Under the pieces are notes generated by a model that worked only from the letters and a program-made list of their open reading frames with translations, was not told where the DNA came from and did not search any database. 64,000 bases of DNA from positions 17,128,576 through 17,192,575 of the forward strand of contig CM049309.1 in the NCBI GenBank assembly GCA_026874595.1, read 5' to 3'. Of this stretch, positions 49,448 through 62,175 are shown piece by piece. Source of the stretch: Sipunculus nudus. Its lineage: Eukaryota; Annelida; Sipuncula; Golfingiida; Sipunculidae. Position numbers and translations under genes: made by a program. The stretch's first letter is position 1. Each line of letters opens with the position of its first letter.

Positions 49448-49634
49448 CAGGAGCGGTTCCAGAGGGGGGTTATGGGTGTCGAAACCCCTCCCTGCTCTCA
49501 ACCAACGACCTTTTTTTAGACAAATCTTATGCATGATGGGGGGTTTTGGGGGTCGAGACCCAACGATCTTTTTTAGACACTTTATGCATGCCACACGTTG
49601 ATCCCTCCCTTAAAAAATCCTGGATCCGCACCTG
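49448..49634. mobile_element. hAT-type MITE with CAGG.GCGG..CCAG ends
   Basis: Left end CAGGAGCGGTTCCAGAGGGG; right end on the opposite strand CAGGTGCGGATCCAGGATTT. The interior has GGGGGTCGAGACCC and TTTTTTAGAC repeats and no frame. Related sequence occurs in the nested element at 52928-53101 and as a right-end fragment near 54280-54330 (CCAGGATCCGACCC). A clean target duplication is not seen for this copy. Confidence 0.55.
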
Positions 49635-50494
49635 TACTAATAACAAATAACTTATTTATGGTAACTTTCCCTTTTAATTAGTAAAATATTTCCCATTAAT
49701 ACACTGGATTCCGTTGCGATAGATCAATATCGAAGTTTTCCTTATAATGTCCAATTACTCAGCATACTGGGGAAATATAGTAAATAACCCCCTTAGAACA
49801 CATTTTGGCATCGTTCTCAACTCTTCAAGAGCATAAAGCGGCCTTTTCCGAATCATACCTACAGAGGGCTACAGAGAAGTTTTGTAACAGCTTTTCGGAT
49901 TTCGATTGATTTCATCTTTCCGTACCATTATAATTAAAATACAGTATACATTCTTTTTTTAGCTCATTCTGTAGGGGAACAGTACCATTATTAATTAAAT
50001 AAATGTCCAAGTCAAGGCCTTCACTGCTCTTGGCTTGTACCGTTGTCTATATATAGATTCAAGGACATACCAAACAGCTTGGATAAGTGACATCATCAAA
50101 CGTGTATATTGGTCATTAAGAAGCTACTTAGCTGGTAATTTAACTGTTATTGCCTGTAGAACACTTGCGACAAAGAGCATTATGTAGGGGTTTTTTGATC
50201 GTTAGTTGAGAAGAGCCGGTCTTACATTGGTCCTTACTTGTTACCATGGTCTTGGCAAGGAAATAACATTTAAAGCATTATTCATGCGACATTGTTCTCC
50301 TTTTGATGTAGATCTTGTAAAGATGGGGAAACCCGAAATAAAAGCGCCGTTCTTTATTTTTTCTTAGAGGGCATTGGGAACGTTAAGTTGGAAAAAGATA
50401 CCAGGATATACATGGGGCCGGGAAAACAAATAAAAAAAACCACAGCCATATGTGAACAGCGAGGCTACAGATGTGTGTACGTGTGCGTGTGTGT

Positions 50495-50760
50495 TTTTAT
50501 GTTAGTTCACATTATAACTCACACAATCATGAACAGAATCTCATGAAATTTCATGGCATTTCGGGAATGGGCCAAGGAACTACAGAATAGATTTTCATGT
50601 GGATCCAGTACCTGACCCGGATCCAGCAACGTCATCAAGGAATATTAACAAATGTACAGTCACTTATGCACGAATGAAAGTAGGACTATAGGCTGAATAA
50701 GTGAATACATACACCTGGCGGAGGCTTGCATTCCGTAGAATGTAGCTTCCCAGTTCACAT
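50495..50760 (+). mobile_element. Dispersed repeat family F3, copy 3
   Basis: The most complete copy. Contains GAATCTCATGAAATTT, GGCATTTCGGGAATGG, GGATCCAGTACCTGACCCGG, TCAAGGAATATT, TGTACAGTCACTTATGCACG and the right edge CCTGGCGGAGGC (50714-50725). A GT-rich tract precedes it. Confidence 0.6.
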
Positions 50761-52799
50761 AGTGCATGTCTCAATGGTGAAACAGTGGGATTTTAATGTG
50801 TGATGATATTATTGGCGCTGTGATGACTTCATAGCTTGAGAAATGATCTTATCAATTCGGACCTGAGGTACGAAGATTAATAAATGATAGAACGACAAAA
50901 AATGACATGTATCTTTATATTTTTTTCGTAATGACAGTTACGTTATGTAAAGTATCGCCTATCAGAATTAGATAAGACGTTTTAAAATGTTTGTTTCGGT
51001 TTACGAACATTTGTCGAGGAGTAACATTATATCAGGAACGTCCATATAATACTTCCGGTCTTTACAGACGTGTGCTCTGCTCACATACACTGCGCATATG
51101 TAAATTTATACAATTCCTGTCTGATTGAAGCAGGGTACCAAATTTAAGTTGCTCCTATTTACTGCTGTTCAGTTGCCCTTCACTCAGTCATCAGGCCATT
51201 TTTTAATTCAAAAGAAATCACCTTTATTGATTAGTAAATGACATATACTGGTAATCTATTAAAATGTATGACTTATATGAATATTACATTATTAAGTAAA
51301 AATATTGATTTTAATATCAGTATAAGAATACACTAAACACAACAAATGAATTTGTTGGTACGATATACATTAAGTAATGGAATTTTGCGTTTGCGCATTT
51401 ATATGTGAAAAAATATGATTTAACGTGATATGATATGAAACGATATAAATAATCGTGTTTAGCATAGAATCAGTCCTCTAAGTTAAAAGATAAATATTCC
51501 TAAAGGTATATTTATTATTCTCAGTCACACAATATATTTCCTTGGAGATAAATGCACAAACATGAAGAAATATTGTTTACCAAGCAATCCTGACGGAACA
51601 ATTGACCTTTATGACCTGTTTTTCTTCTTGGACAGCGTTGCTGTAGAAGGATTATTTGTAAAACTAGCTTTACTGTTCATTTTCTCTGGGTTAGGACCTT
51701 AAATTCATAAAGAAGCACACCTTCCATATCTATACAATCACTGCTGTAAAACAAAACACTACCGCTTACACAATTTTAAAATCTAATCGTCTGGAGCCAT
51801 CCGATTGGTCATTTGAGTGGAATTGACAATTTTGATTGGCTACCCTGAACATATTTATCCTGTACCGAAGAGAGGGACATGGTCCTTTATATGTTTCACG
51901 TTTAAAAATCAATACATAATAAGTTTCTATACACACATTTATTATTGAGAAAAAAAGACACCCTCACCCGCCTGACCCAAAGGGAATAGGATTGTATTAT
52001 TTTATATAGTAGGCCTGTGAATTATTGCCTTTCCAGTTGATTCCTATTTCAAGCATTGTAAACAGTCTTAAAATTCTGAAAGAAATTAACACCACACTGT
52101 ATCTAAACATAAGCTGAGTAATTTTAAAACCAACTCATGAATTATAATTCAAAATAAAAAATATGAAGTGATATTTATTATTAAATAAAAAATCTATATA
52201 CATCTAAATTAAGAATGTTTACTGGATCATGCTTCTCGTTATCTGTCCCTTTGATAAATTATAGATTAGTGATCCATTTGTGAATATAAGTGGATCGATA
52301 AGATTTAATTATTGACTTATTGAATTATATGTTACTTAATAAATATTTAATTATTGACTTATTGAATTATATATTACTTAATATATAACTTACTATTACT
52401 TTATCTTTGGTATATAGTTGTTCGAAGGTGTCCATGTTAAAATGATAACAAAATAGCCAGTGGTTGGAATTTTTAAAGACGGTATTCGATTTTTATAAAT
52501 GTTTCAGCTGATATAATCTTCTAGTGATCAACAATCTGCGCACAATTTCATATGCGTAAATAGGTCTTTGCAGTTCAATTGAATCATTAACACTGTTTTA
52601 CATCTCATATACGTTTTTATAGTAAGGGGACGGTTATAAAGTCGCTCGTAGGATCCTAAGCGACCAGTGATCAATTGTACAACTATTAGCAACAGCTGTC
52701 CACCTGCATGCATCTACCTCGGTGGGTTTGATCCACGGGTTTGACCTTGGCCATTCAGAGAGTATATTAAGTTTCTGTATTAAAGGTACACCATGTCAC
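50761..52799. other. AT-rich non-coding stretch
   Basis: Includes a 42-bp tandem duplication (TTTAATTATTGACTTATTGA... at 52304 and 52346). No gene seen. Confidence 0.45.
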
Positions 52800-53130
52800 G
52801 CTATTCATTTTGATTGAGTACCAAAGTTGCTTAGCAAATCATCCCGGCACACCGATTTCTACAATTTATACCAGTTTTATACGTTGACTGTGGTTCTGTG
52901 TGTCAGTAAATACAGTTGACGTGTGTCCAGAAGCGGGTCCGGGGGAGGGGTCAAGGCTCCCTCCCCTTTTCCAGCTGCTGCACAGACCAATTCTGTGGCC
53001 TGCCCCCCCCCCCCCCTTTCCTGAATTTGGGACCTATTTTTAGGTTTTGTTATAAGTCCTCCAGGGTTGGGTCCCTACTGTCCTTAATCTTGGACCTCCC
53101 TGTGTGTCTGTTTATTAAAAAATAAACCTG
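52800..53130 (-). mobile_element. Dispersed repeat family F2, copy 3, interrupted
   Basis: 52810-52927 aligns with 37390-37500 (blocks AGCAAA.CATCCC.GCACA, TTCTGTGTGT.GGTAAA-like). The match then resumes at about 53102 with GTCTGTTTA. The gap is filled by the MITE at 52928-53101. Confidence 0.55.
52928..53101. mobile_element. Nested hAT-type MITE with target duplication
   Basis: Starts CAGAAGCGGGTCCGGGGGAG and ends CTTGGACCTCCCT. It is flanked on both sides by GTGTGTC (52921-52927 and 53102-53108); with the neighbouring base the duplication is 7 of 8 bp, consistent with hAT insertion. Removing it plus one repeat restores the family F2 sequence seen at 37490-37510. Contains a C-run at about 53004-53017. 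Confidence 0.6.
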
Positions 53131-55877
53131 CGCTCCTGCAATTTCCTACATGGAGAAGAAGAAAGAAACAAGAAACGCCGGTCAGTTGATTGAAATATTT
53201 TGATTTGTGAAGTCGCGCTTTACGGCTACCAGGTGGCGTCGGTGCTATGTTTTCACCACTGATCGCGCCCGATGTAAGTTTTATTCCAGTTGTGCACGTC
53301 GATAAGCAATAGGTTTTAAAACGAATATTGCCACATACCATAATATTTTTTGGAGGAAACACTATATTCATGTATGTGACTAGTATGTGTATAGGTTCCT
53401 TTAAGCAAAGAAACCACCGTGAACCGCTGCCCGCGAGATCAGCAGAGCTCTGTTTGGTCAGACCTTGATAAATATTGATAATAAGCATTTGACTAATCTG
53501 GAACTGAAATTAACATCATTCTGTCACATACGTCAGAAACGATTCATGTATAGCCCTCATCCATATAAAAATTAATCAAAATTTTTTAAATAAATAGAAT
53601 CTTTGGCGTTGGCGATATCGCGTGATTCCAACAGTAAATATGAATTTACGAAGATAAAATAAGATGGACGAGGTGCTTATCGTACACTCCGACCAAACAA
53701 GCGGAAGGTTTGCTGCTTCAAGTAAAAAAATGGCGGAAGAATGATGCAAATCTTCATGGTAAATATGACAATTTGAAGTAGCTGATATAGAAATAAAGCT
53801 GATGTAAAGTGTCGTTTTCTAAATAGTTGTAATAAAGAAAGGAACCTTGAAAAGACTGGGATCGCATGATCAGGGTTGCATCAGTCCTGTTTACTGTTTC
53901 AGGATAAGCAAAGGAATGACGTGAGATTGTTCTACAGACTCAAATATGACCCTCATATGTGATGTAGTATCGTGCGAAGGCTTATTCACAAAATACCAAA
54001 ACAAATGTCATAAATGTACATCTATGCATTTTCAATCATTTCAACAACTTTGTTTTAAAGCAACTAGAAATACTTTATTTCTTGAAAAGAAATCCGTAGG
54101 CCTTTTTGTGTTATTTAGAACATTCAAATCAATTAACTTAGAAATGTCAAATAAAAATTTTCCTGTGAGCTCCAGTGGGCATAAATAACTGGAATGTTTG
54201 TTCTGTGAGACCTGGTATATTGCTTTATATTGTGGAACTGAGGATATGTCAGGTTTTCTCATTATTTATCATTGTTGGGCCCCTACACTAACACACACTT
54301 TTTAAAATCCAGGATCCGACCCTTCGCAGCCATTGTCGAAACCGTCCGAATAGCGATTCCCGGCTTCATTCGACTACACACACACACACACACACAAAAA
54401 CACACACCCTCGCATTAACGAAGGATGAAAGCAAATCGGTTTCAACGATGACAATAAGCTCTCGGTGAGCTTGTGACCAAGTACAGCAACATATTAAGCT
54501 ATACTAATGAAATACAATATAATTATTTCAATGAACTGAAAGCGATTCCCGATGCGTATACAAATATCATTCAGGACTTTGGGTGGAACATTTCCTGAAT
54601 GAAAGAGTTTGGGAGAATGTTCCCTTAATTGTTTGTACATGTATATCAAGGTGGCTCTAAAAGGGGCAAGATTATATATCTTTATAATAACACCAGATAA
54701 AGCTGATATAAGGGTGACTTCCTTTAGGAAGCTACTTTTAAAAGATATACTGCCAAGATGAGACGTACGTACACTTTTTTTGTTTAGGAGGAGGATTCCT
54801 GCCGGCCAAGGAAGATTTTAAAGATCTTCAATATGGCTACAAAATATGGAAAAAAAAATGATAAAGTCAATTTTATAATACGACACATAATGAAAAATTT
54901 ACCGAACTAACAAATCCATTCCTGGAAAAATATCCATGTATTGATTTTGTGTATTGAAACTGTCACTCTCGATAATGCAAGATATCAAAAACTAAGAGAA
55001 TAGTTCGATAATCATTATTTTAAATCCCAATTTAATTTCAGTTTTGTTGTTTTACCAGTTTCGTAATATTCTTAATGTCGGTAAAAAAACATCTTTATAT
55101 CCATTAAAATGCCATTATTATTTCTTCTTTGTTATCAATAAGATCTTGAAAGTGTTCATATTTTCCGCAGGGAGGAGTTTTCTTCTTGGTACTTTAGGCA
55201 TCGACAAAATGTCATGGGGTAATAACCTTAAAGCTCCTTTTTTATATTACTCAATTTTTCTTATACTAGTTCATTTTAGGGTGAAGTGAATCGACCTGAA
55301 TGCATTTTATGTTTGTCTGTTGAACACTGACCAAAGGAATGAGGAGAAAACCAGGGAAAGATATAAATAACAAAATTTACTAGAATACTACATAAGTATC
55401 ATTACTGAAGTCTTAATAATGCTATTTTAGACGAATTGATACCAATACTATAAAACGCAATAATGTCATTGCCCGCCCTTAGCATTTTGAGTAGATTAAA
55501 TTTTAGACTTTTTAGACATTGTTTTGTATTATTATCGATTATGCATTGACCAACAATATACTAACTATAACCTGTGGGTTGAATGCCAATAAATATTAAT
55601 CTCAAGTATAATAAATTCTGTTAGCTTTGGAATAATTGTTTTCCTTTAATTCCATTTCCATGGTCCTTGGTAATTACGCAGAGCAAAATTGTCTTCATAA
55701 TTGTTATTTACGGGTCTACTCTGCTTTGTCCAGGAAAATTCATGAGAAAATCAAGAAAATCCAAAGAATCCCCATTTAGGGAACATTTCTATTTCTTCGG
55801 CAAATCCTCTTTTAATGTCACATATAACGAATGAATATTCCTATACCGATGTTCACAAGATGCAATCATATTTCTAG
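53131..55877. other. Non-coding stretch with a CA tract and MITE fragment
   Basis: (CA)n at about 54374-54396, and a CCAGGATCCGACCC right-end fragment of the hAT-type MITE family near 54309. The 134-codon minus frame at 53084-53488 has no support. Nothing else recognised. Confidence 0.4.
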
Positions 55878-56043
55878 GTCAAGGATTATCCCAGCTTGAG
55901 TCGGACAAAAATCCCGGAAAATGGCAAGAGAGAGCAGATCAGAGATATGATTAATGACGCCCCCACGGAACAGACGGCTAACAATGCGCGACAGTTTTCC
56001 AATTCCCATATGATATCAATTTGGCCACAATCTCAGATCGTCA
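55878..56043 (+). CDS. Weak candidate internal exon, 55 codons
   Basis: An acceptor-like ATATTTCTAG ends at 55877 and a donor GTAAGT begins at 56044. The frame from 55878 is open throughout (VKDYPSLSRTKIPENGKREQ at the start, then mixed Asp/Asn/Gln-rich sequence) and ends in phase 1. Composition is more protein-like than neighbouring frames. The pyrimidine tract is weak and no partner exons or family were found. It may be chance. Confidence 0.22.
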
Positions 56044-58544
56044 GTAAGTGAAACTTGGCTACGAACTCCAACGACTTGGGGTAATTGATGACTATGCATT
56101 CCTCTGTTTCCAGCTTGAAGATAAGTAGGACGGGGGAAAAAAGTAGAACGATTTACGGGAACCGGCAAGACAATCTCGTCATTAATCACAGTCAGACGAA
56201 TTCACTTTAAGTGGGGGGATTCCGATGCTTATCGTACGGTTGATGGATCACGTGGTTCTACCAGAAAACCATGGTCAAACGTCTGTTGCCTCACACATCC
56301 TGCTGCCGATCTACGGCATGAGGTATCAAGGTATTTTTAAGCCTACCCCCGAAGCAAAGGGGGGTTTATAGGGGTTGATGGGTTTATTTCTATGTTCCTA
56401 CTGGGGTAATCATGGTTATGGTTGGACCTATTTAAGTCCCTCTGAGTACTCAACTATCGATTTCATTTTATTTTCATTTTTCTCCTGCCATTTTCTGTTT
56501 GCGCTAGACCCATAATATAACCGATTTTCAAAAGCTAATATTTGGGCACATGTTATTCCTATTTGCACCTGATATTTATTTGCGACCTTGACCTTACTGT
56601 TAAAGTCGTACACTCCGTTGCATATCGCCCCATTATCGCTCAGTTGCGGGTACCGCTTGATGATTACATACACAGAGGTAAACGTGCAGTTGACCCCTAT
56701 TTATGCAGTTTTGTTCTCATCGCCGACTTAACACTCTTATACTTAAAGGTAAATTATTGTATATTCTTAGATCACTCATGTCGAAGTCCCCTATATAAGT
56801 GGTTCTGGCAACAATTTGCTATATTTCTGTTATAATCACATACATTCTTTCATATTTTCATTCATAATTCATTTATGATATTTTTTTTACTTAAATAAGC
56901 TTAATGTATAAGAGATCAACTTTCAGACTAAAAGGTCTCTTTCTCTGGTGACTCTGGCTTCTTGATTTTCAACAGCTTTACAGCTATTGCCAGTTTGTGC
57001 CGAACTAAAATTTCGTTAAAATATACCCTTTTAAAGTGTTCTCTCTGGAGCACACATCAAATAAACTATACAAATACGTCATTACTGTCAGTAGTAGGAA
57101 TTGCATGTAAATTGATAAATTATTATATTAAAAGTGGATAAATGGTTTACTAGTATTCTTTATGTACCATCTTGCATATTTCTACTATACTCGACAAATC
57201 ATGTTATTATAGTTATTAAGGACGTCGAGTTGTCTTCCGGTGTTGTAGGTTACAACGTCAGACAGATGGTACATCAATTCGCTATTTTTATTCCGCCGTA
57301 CTTGTATCTCTGACGGGATTCGGGTTTTCCCCAAAGTAGTATCATATAAAACTTAATCGGTTATAAAAAAGACCACTCATTGATATAACTGATTAACACT
57401 AATTACCATTAACTCTTTACTGGCTATAATGCTACAAGGGCTCACTGGAAATTTGTACCCAGAGCTGAATCATTTAACTATAGATTCATTAAAGCCAGGT
57501 ATTCTACTCCATCTACGGAATAAATCTAATTGACCTCACCGTGAACTTTACGTGACCTTAATAGCATATTCATTTAATGAATTATCATGAGCATACTTGT
57601 TCCGTGCAGCCAATCAGGTCGCCGATATTACTGGAAACCGTGAGTCACCTGACAATATTAAAATTTGCAAAATTTGGAAGAGCTCTCCCAAACAGAACAC
57701 GTGCACTATGTACCAGTACTCACGTCGGCATGTTTTTTTTTATATTATTTTTATACAAAGGAGACAGTATAAAAAGTTTTAGGACAAAGGATGCAAGAGC
57801 CATATCTCCGACTACCGAGTGAAAAATGTCTTATCTAGGACGTAATTCATATGTGACAAATAATCCAAAATATGGCAAGGCAGTTCACAATGACTGCGAT
57901 ATATTCAACCGTGGAGAACAGCGATTCTGGTTGATGAGGTCAGTGAATGCGACGTCTTACGTCATCGACTTTTTTGACATTATTATCTTATAAACAGCTC
58001 TCGCTATAATGGGCATGGAAGACCTTCTGTGTAGGACGGTTTTGGGGGTTTATTTTAATAATAAGGTTAAAAGAGCGGAGCATATGGGCTGCGATTGATA
58101 GGTCAGTAATAGGTAGTTCTTGTTTAGAATAATTCTTAAAACGCCCCTATGATAGGTGTATGAGCTTGCTTTCCTACAAGCTATTTGCAAACAGAGCAAT
58201 GTTGACAAATGGGAAAAAAAAACATGTACCGTAAGGTGGTTGGTGACATATGTGCTACAGTTTAAAGGTCACTGGTAGCAAATATTGCGTCCAGATATAA
58301 TTAATGAATGTGTGTTCGGTGTTTTTCGGGTTAATTTTCATACTAGGTTCGTGAATACATTACTGAGTAGGAACAGATATAGGATTGGTGAGCCACCATG
58401 AGTCGATCATGACACAAACCTAACAGGGGAAATACACTGTAACGGACATCCATCCAATTGCATCGATAAACACCCAAAAGTCTTAACTCTTATGCTACGA
58501 GTGATGAATTAACACAAAAGAATACATAGGTACTCACAAGTCAA
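56044..58544. other. Non-coding stretch, no gene seen
   Basis: Nothing recognised beyond short chance frames. Confidence 0.4.
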
Positions 58545-58850
58545 AGTTAAAAACTTATCTCTATGGTAGCGAGTCATTTCCTGTGTCGCGTACAAGTTGT
58601 TGTAGTCCAGTAAACTTGCTATTGTATTCATGCGGTCAGAAATTCAACAAACATGCACGGGGTATTTACTAATATACTGAAGTATTCCCGCACCTGGTAG
58701 GTGTTAGTAGAGGGTATACTAAAACAACTTAAAATGGCCTGGCTTATGTCAAGTAACATCGTACTTATAGGTCATGATACCTTGTCAAAATTGACGAAAA
58801 TATTTGCATTCTCAGCGAGCACTGTATGCGGTCCTAAACACAAGATGTAA
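58545..58850 (+). mobile_element. Dispersed repeat family F1, copy 2
   Basis: Collinear with 36140-36480; see that entry for shared blocks. The two copies differ by substitutions and small indels, indicating old insertions. Confidence 0.6.
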
Positions 58851-59035
58851 TAGCACTCTGACGTTGGTCGTAGAATATCTATTTAAGAGTCATGAAATGC
58901 AGCTACGTTTAGGAAAAATTGCTTCATCTTAATATTATCATTACCGAGCAGGCTCAAAGATATTCTTGCATGTAAGTATGAGCCGATTTTCCATGCAACC
59001 ACCGCCCTCTGATTCATGTGAGACCATATAATATA

Positions 59036-59038
<3 letters not shown>

Positions 59039-59092
<54 letters not shown>
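59039..59092. repeat. (CT)n microsatellite
   Basis: About 27 uninterrupted CT units. Confidence 0.97.
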
Positions 59093-59097
<5 letters not shown>

Positions 59098-59940
59098 TAT
59101 ACAAATACATGCACACGCTCATTCACATAAATGAGTGAACTAACTCATCCACTTACATACACAATTACAAAAGAACACATATGGTATCATTCCCTACATA
59201 AAGTTTTGGTTTAGTGTATCTCTTTTTCTTAAGAAAAAAAAAGAGATATTGTTCTTTTAGTTATAGAACTTGGAATTGCATTCATTTAACATCAATTTTA
59301 CTTTTAAAGTTACATGACTGAAATCCTGTTAACTTAAAAAGAAAAACTTGCTATACACAATATTTGTATGTACGGCATCATTTCTGATCTTTTGACGATA
59401 TAACTAGAAGAGTTGAAATTGAAAGCAGTGTCGTCTGGAAGACATAGGAAAGATAAGCGATACATTATTTTTGAATAACCTGGCAGTGGTGCGCAAGCTC
59501 AAGTTACTCATATTTCCATATTCACAGGTGCGTCAAAGCAAAACAAAACGTGTTCTTGTAAAATGACATATGGGATTTTCATCAAACGAGTAATAGAAGA
59601 ATGCTCATATATAGAAAAGTCTGTTTTATGGTTTAATTTTTATTATAAATCTGTCAGGAAACTGTACACCATTAAGTGCGATTAAAAGATTGGTTATCAC
59701 TTTGTCGAAGGGTAAAAAATGACTGCGCTGGTTGCGGCCCGCGTTGCCCATGTTTATCAGCATTGAGCGCGACTGGCTTTCAGCCTACATACATTCCTCA
59801 GATAACACAATCAAGCTAACAAACATGTCAGGTTTAAATGAAACTAATGTATTCATCAGAAAATGAGGCTTTCCATGACCACCTTGCTGCCGGCATCAAT
59901 AACACTGAGGAACTGATGAAAATTAAGTAATACATGTAAC
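59093..59940. other. Non-coding stretch, no gene seen
   Basis: A purine/pyrimidine inverted repeat near 59217-59248 (TATCTCTTTTTCTT / AAGAAAAA...GAGATA). Nothing else recognised. Confidence 0.4.
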
Positions 59941-60235
59941 GCCAAAAAAGGTATGGTTCTCAGGCACCGCCCGCGTCAAATTTTACCCTTTTTCATAAAA
60001 AAAGATTATTTTTGATTTTCACCTTTCAAGAATATAAAATAATACAATTTCGATAATACTTCCTTTGTTATGTAGTGCTTTTACCTGTTCGGCAAATAAT
60101 TTTGTTATTATCATGCTTTTCCATGATCAAATGACATTTTTATCGAAACATACTAAACAGCTAAAAAAAAAAAAAAAACGCCCGCCCGCACTGATTAAAA
60201 AAAGTGTCTGAGAACCATATATACCTTTCTTGGGG
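59941..60235. mobile_element. ~295-bp MITE with GGTTCTCAG-containing inverted ends
   Basis: The left end GCCAAAAAAGGTATGGTTCT continues CAGGCAC (59941-59967). The right end (60204-60233) on the other strand reads CCAAGAAAGGTATATATGGT followed by TCTCAGACAC, the same sequence with a 4-bp insertion. GCCCGC-rich blocks lie just inside both ends. The interior is AT-rich and non-coding. No target duplication is clear. Confidence 0.6.
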
Positions 60236-61729
60236 GCCTATGTTCTTCTCTACCAGCGTAAGAGTACAACTGGCTATAAACGGTTCTTCGAAATACTTCA
60301 ATCTAGGGAATTCACCAAGCTTTTGATTGAGTACATCTGTGGATAAGCACAACAGTGAACTTACTCATAAGCTTCACTGTATAACCAGCAGAACACAATC
60401 GGCCGCATGGATTTCATCATAAAATTATCGAAATCGTCAGATACATAAGGCTCACTAAATATATAAAGAAAGAACTACTACAGATGCCATTGACCGAAAC
60501 ATATACCCAGGATGTTCCAATAAGTCGAAATACAGGTTGGCTGTGCGAAATACGATCATTACAACTACAGGTTAATACTGTTTCACGATACAATCACAGA
60601 CAATATTTACATTGAATGTCATGATATTTTCTGTTTGGTAATAATATGTTACTGATGGCCAGATATTGCACAATGCTTGTGAAACATTACTTGCAGACTT
60701 CCGGCCGTGGGATAATAGAACATGTCCAGTCCATTTCATTGATTTTGTGCGTTTTTCCTAGTTTCAAGAAAGCCAAGAACCATTTCTCAACACTTGTTTG
60801 TTTAACATTAAATACAAATTTCCATTTTTATGGATAGTTACTTTTTCAATTTAACTGGGAAGTATTGTTTATATGATTCAATAATAAAATATAGTCATTA
60901 ACATAAATAGAACAGGAAGTTATTTTTGTTCAGTGAGCATGCGCAACTAATATCGCAAAAACAAATTTCCGGGACGGCGCGCGAAATACAAGAAAAAAGA
61001 TTATGGATTATAAAAAATTGAAAACCATGTCTACGAATATAGTACCATAAACACTAAAAATTACCACAAGCACCCGGGAGGACCTCGCTTGCCGTAAAAC
61101 GGGACTTGGGGACATGATAAAGCGATTGGCTCACGGTACTGGGAGGCTGCCGGAAGAATAGGGCTCCGGCGAGCACGGCCTGTCAAACACTATGCGTCAA
61201 ACCCAGTCCTCCAAGTTTGATTGTCCCTGCTCCCACGATCAATGCGAGACCCCACGAGTAAAGAAATCTATGCGTCCTATCATGGCCTTGGACAGGAAGC
61301 AGTTCTGGGGAAAAAATAGACGGAGGATGGCCTTCCTGGTAGCCCTTGATCATCCAAAGTGAAAAGAACATAGAAGTTAGTTTTTTTCTAAACCAGTCAA
61401 GAAAAAGAGGATTGCCAACCGTTGTGGTAACTTCGCGCAATGCGGCAACTCATCTCCGGAAGCTAATGCATGTTTGCGACATTGATTACACACTTTTACG
61501 ACAACTGTACCTTTTACAACAGAATCACAGTATGCGTCACTGCTTAGGATCTTGCGAAGAATGATAGTTGTAAAAAGTATAATTAGGAGAATAACATATT
61601 TTGCTTCAAGGAAAAGGCGCCAATGAGAATCGTTTTGATTATCTCACTTCTATTCCGTTCAATATAATTGAACGTTTCAAATATCAACTGCTTTGAGGGG
61701 AAATTAAAATGAGCATTTCTAAGTTTAAA
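60236..61729. other. Non-coding stretch, no assured gene
   Basis: On the minus strand a good acceptor-like TATTTTTTCCCCAG (61297-61310) precedes an open frame ending at 61183 (contains SWGLALIVGAGTIKLGGLG). No donor or family match supports it as an exon. Confidence 0.35.
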
Positions 61730-62175
61730 GGGGCCCAATCACCTAAAATGCATGTTTTATTAACAAGAAAAATAGCTTCTTCCCTTTAAATTAAATTTGT
61801 ACCTGCCAAAATATTGCCCTAAAAGCGTTTGCTTACTCCTGTTAACGAGTGTTAAAACAGTGGCCCGGGCGCGATAAAAGGTGTTAACATAAACATAGAG
61901 CGTGCAACGCCCTTGCTACAACACGTGTCAATCATGAGATGCCCTGATTGACTTGGCCCAAAATTGAAATACATGGTGAAACATCGCTTGTTGCGGCTCA
62001 TAATCGGACCTTCTGGTCACTCGGCCTTGCTTTGGTAAACAGACAAACATCGGCTGATTTACCAACACGCAGAGTCATAACAAGGTGTTACATAGCCGTA
62101 TGCGAGGTACTGAGAGTGTGTGTTGAAATGGTTTTGCTGGGGGAACTTTTGTATAAAGCAAAACTGAACTGATAG
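61730..62175 (+). mobile_element. Dispersed repeat family F2, copy 2
   Basis: Full-length partner of 37375-37825 in the opposite orientation, roughly three quarters identical by eye over about 430 bp. The frame at 61948-62172 lies inside it and is not a gene. Confidence 0.7.

Noticed and set aside
53084..53488. 134-codon minus frame
   Set aside because: Its far end runs into the nested MITE at 52928-53101, and no splice or family support exists.
61183..61440. Minus frame ending LALIVGAGTIKLGGLGLTHSV with a good acceptor-like TTTTTTCCCCAG inside
   Set aside because: No donor or stop-linked terminal-exon evidence beyond the frame itself; left as an unresolved note.
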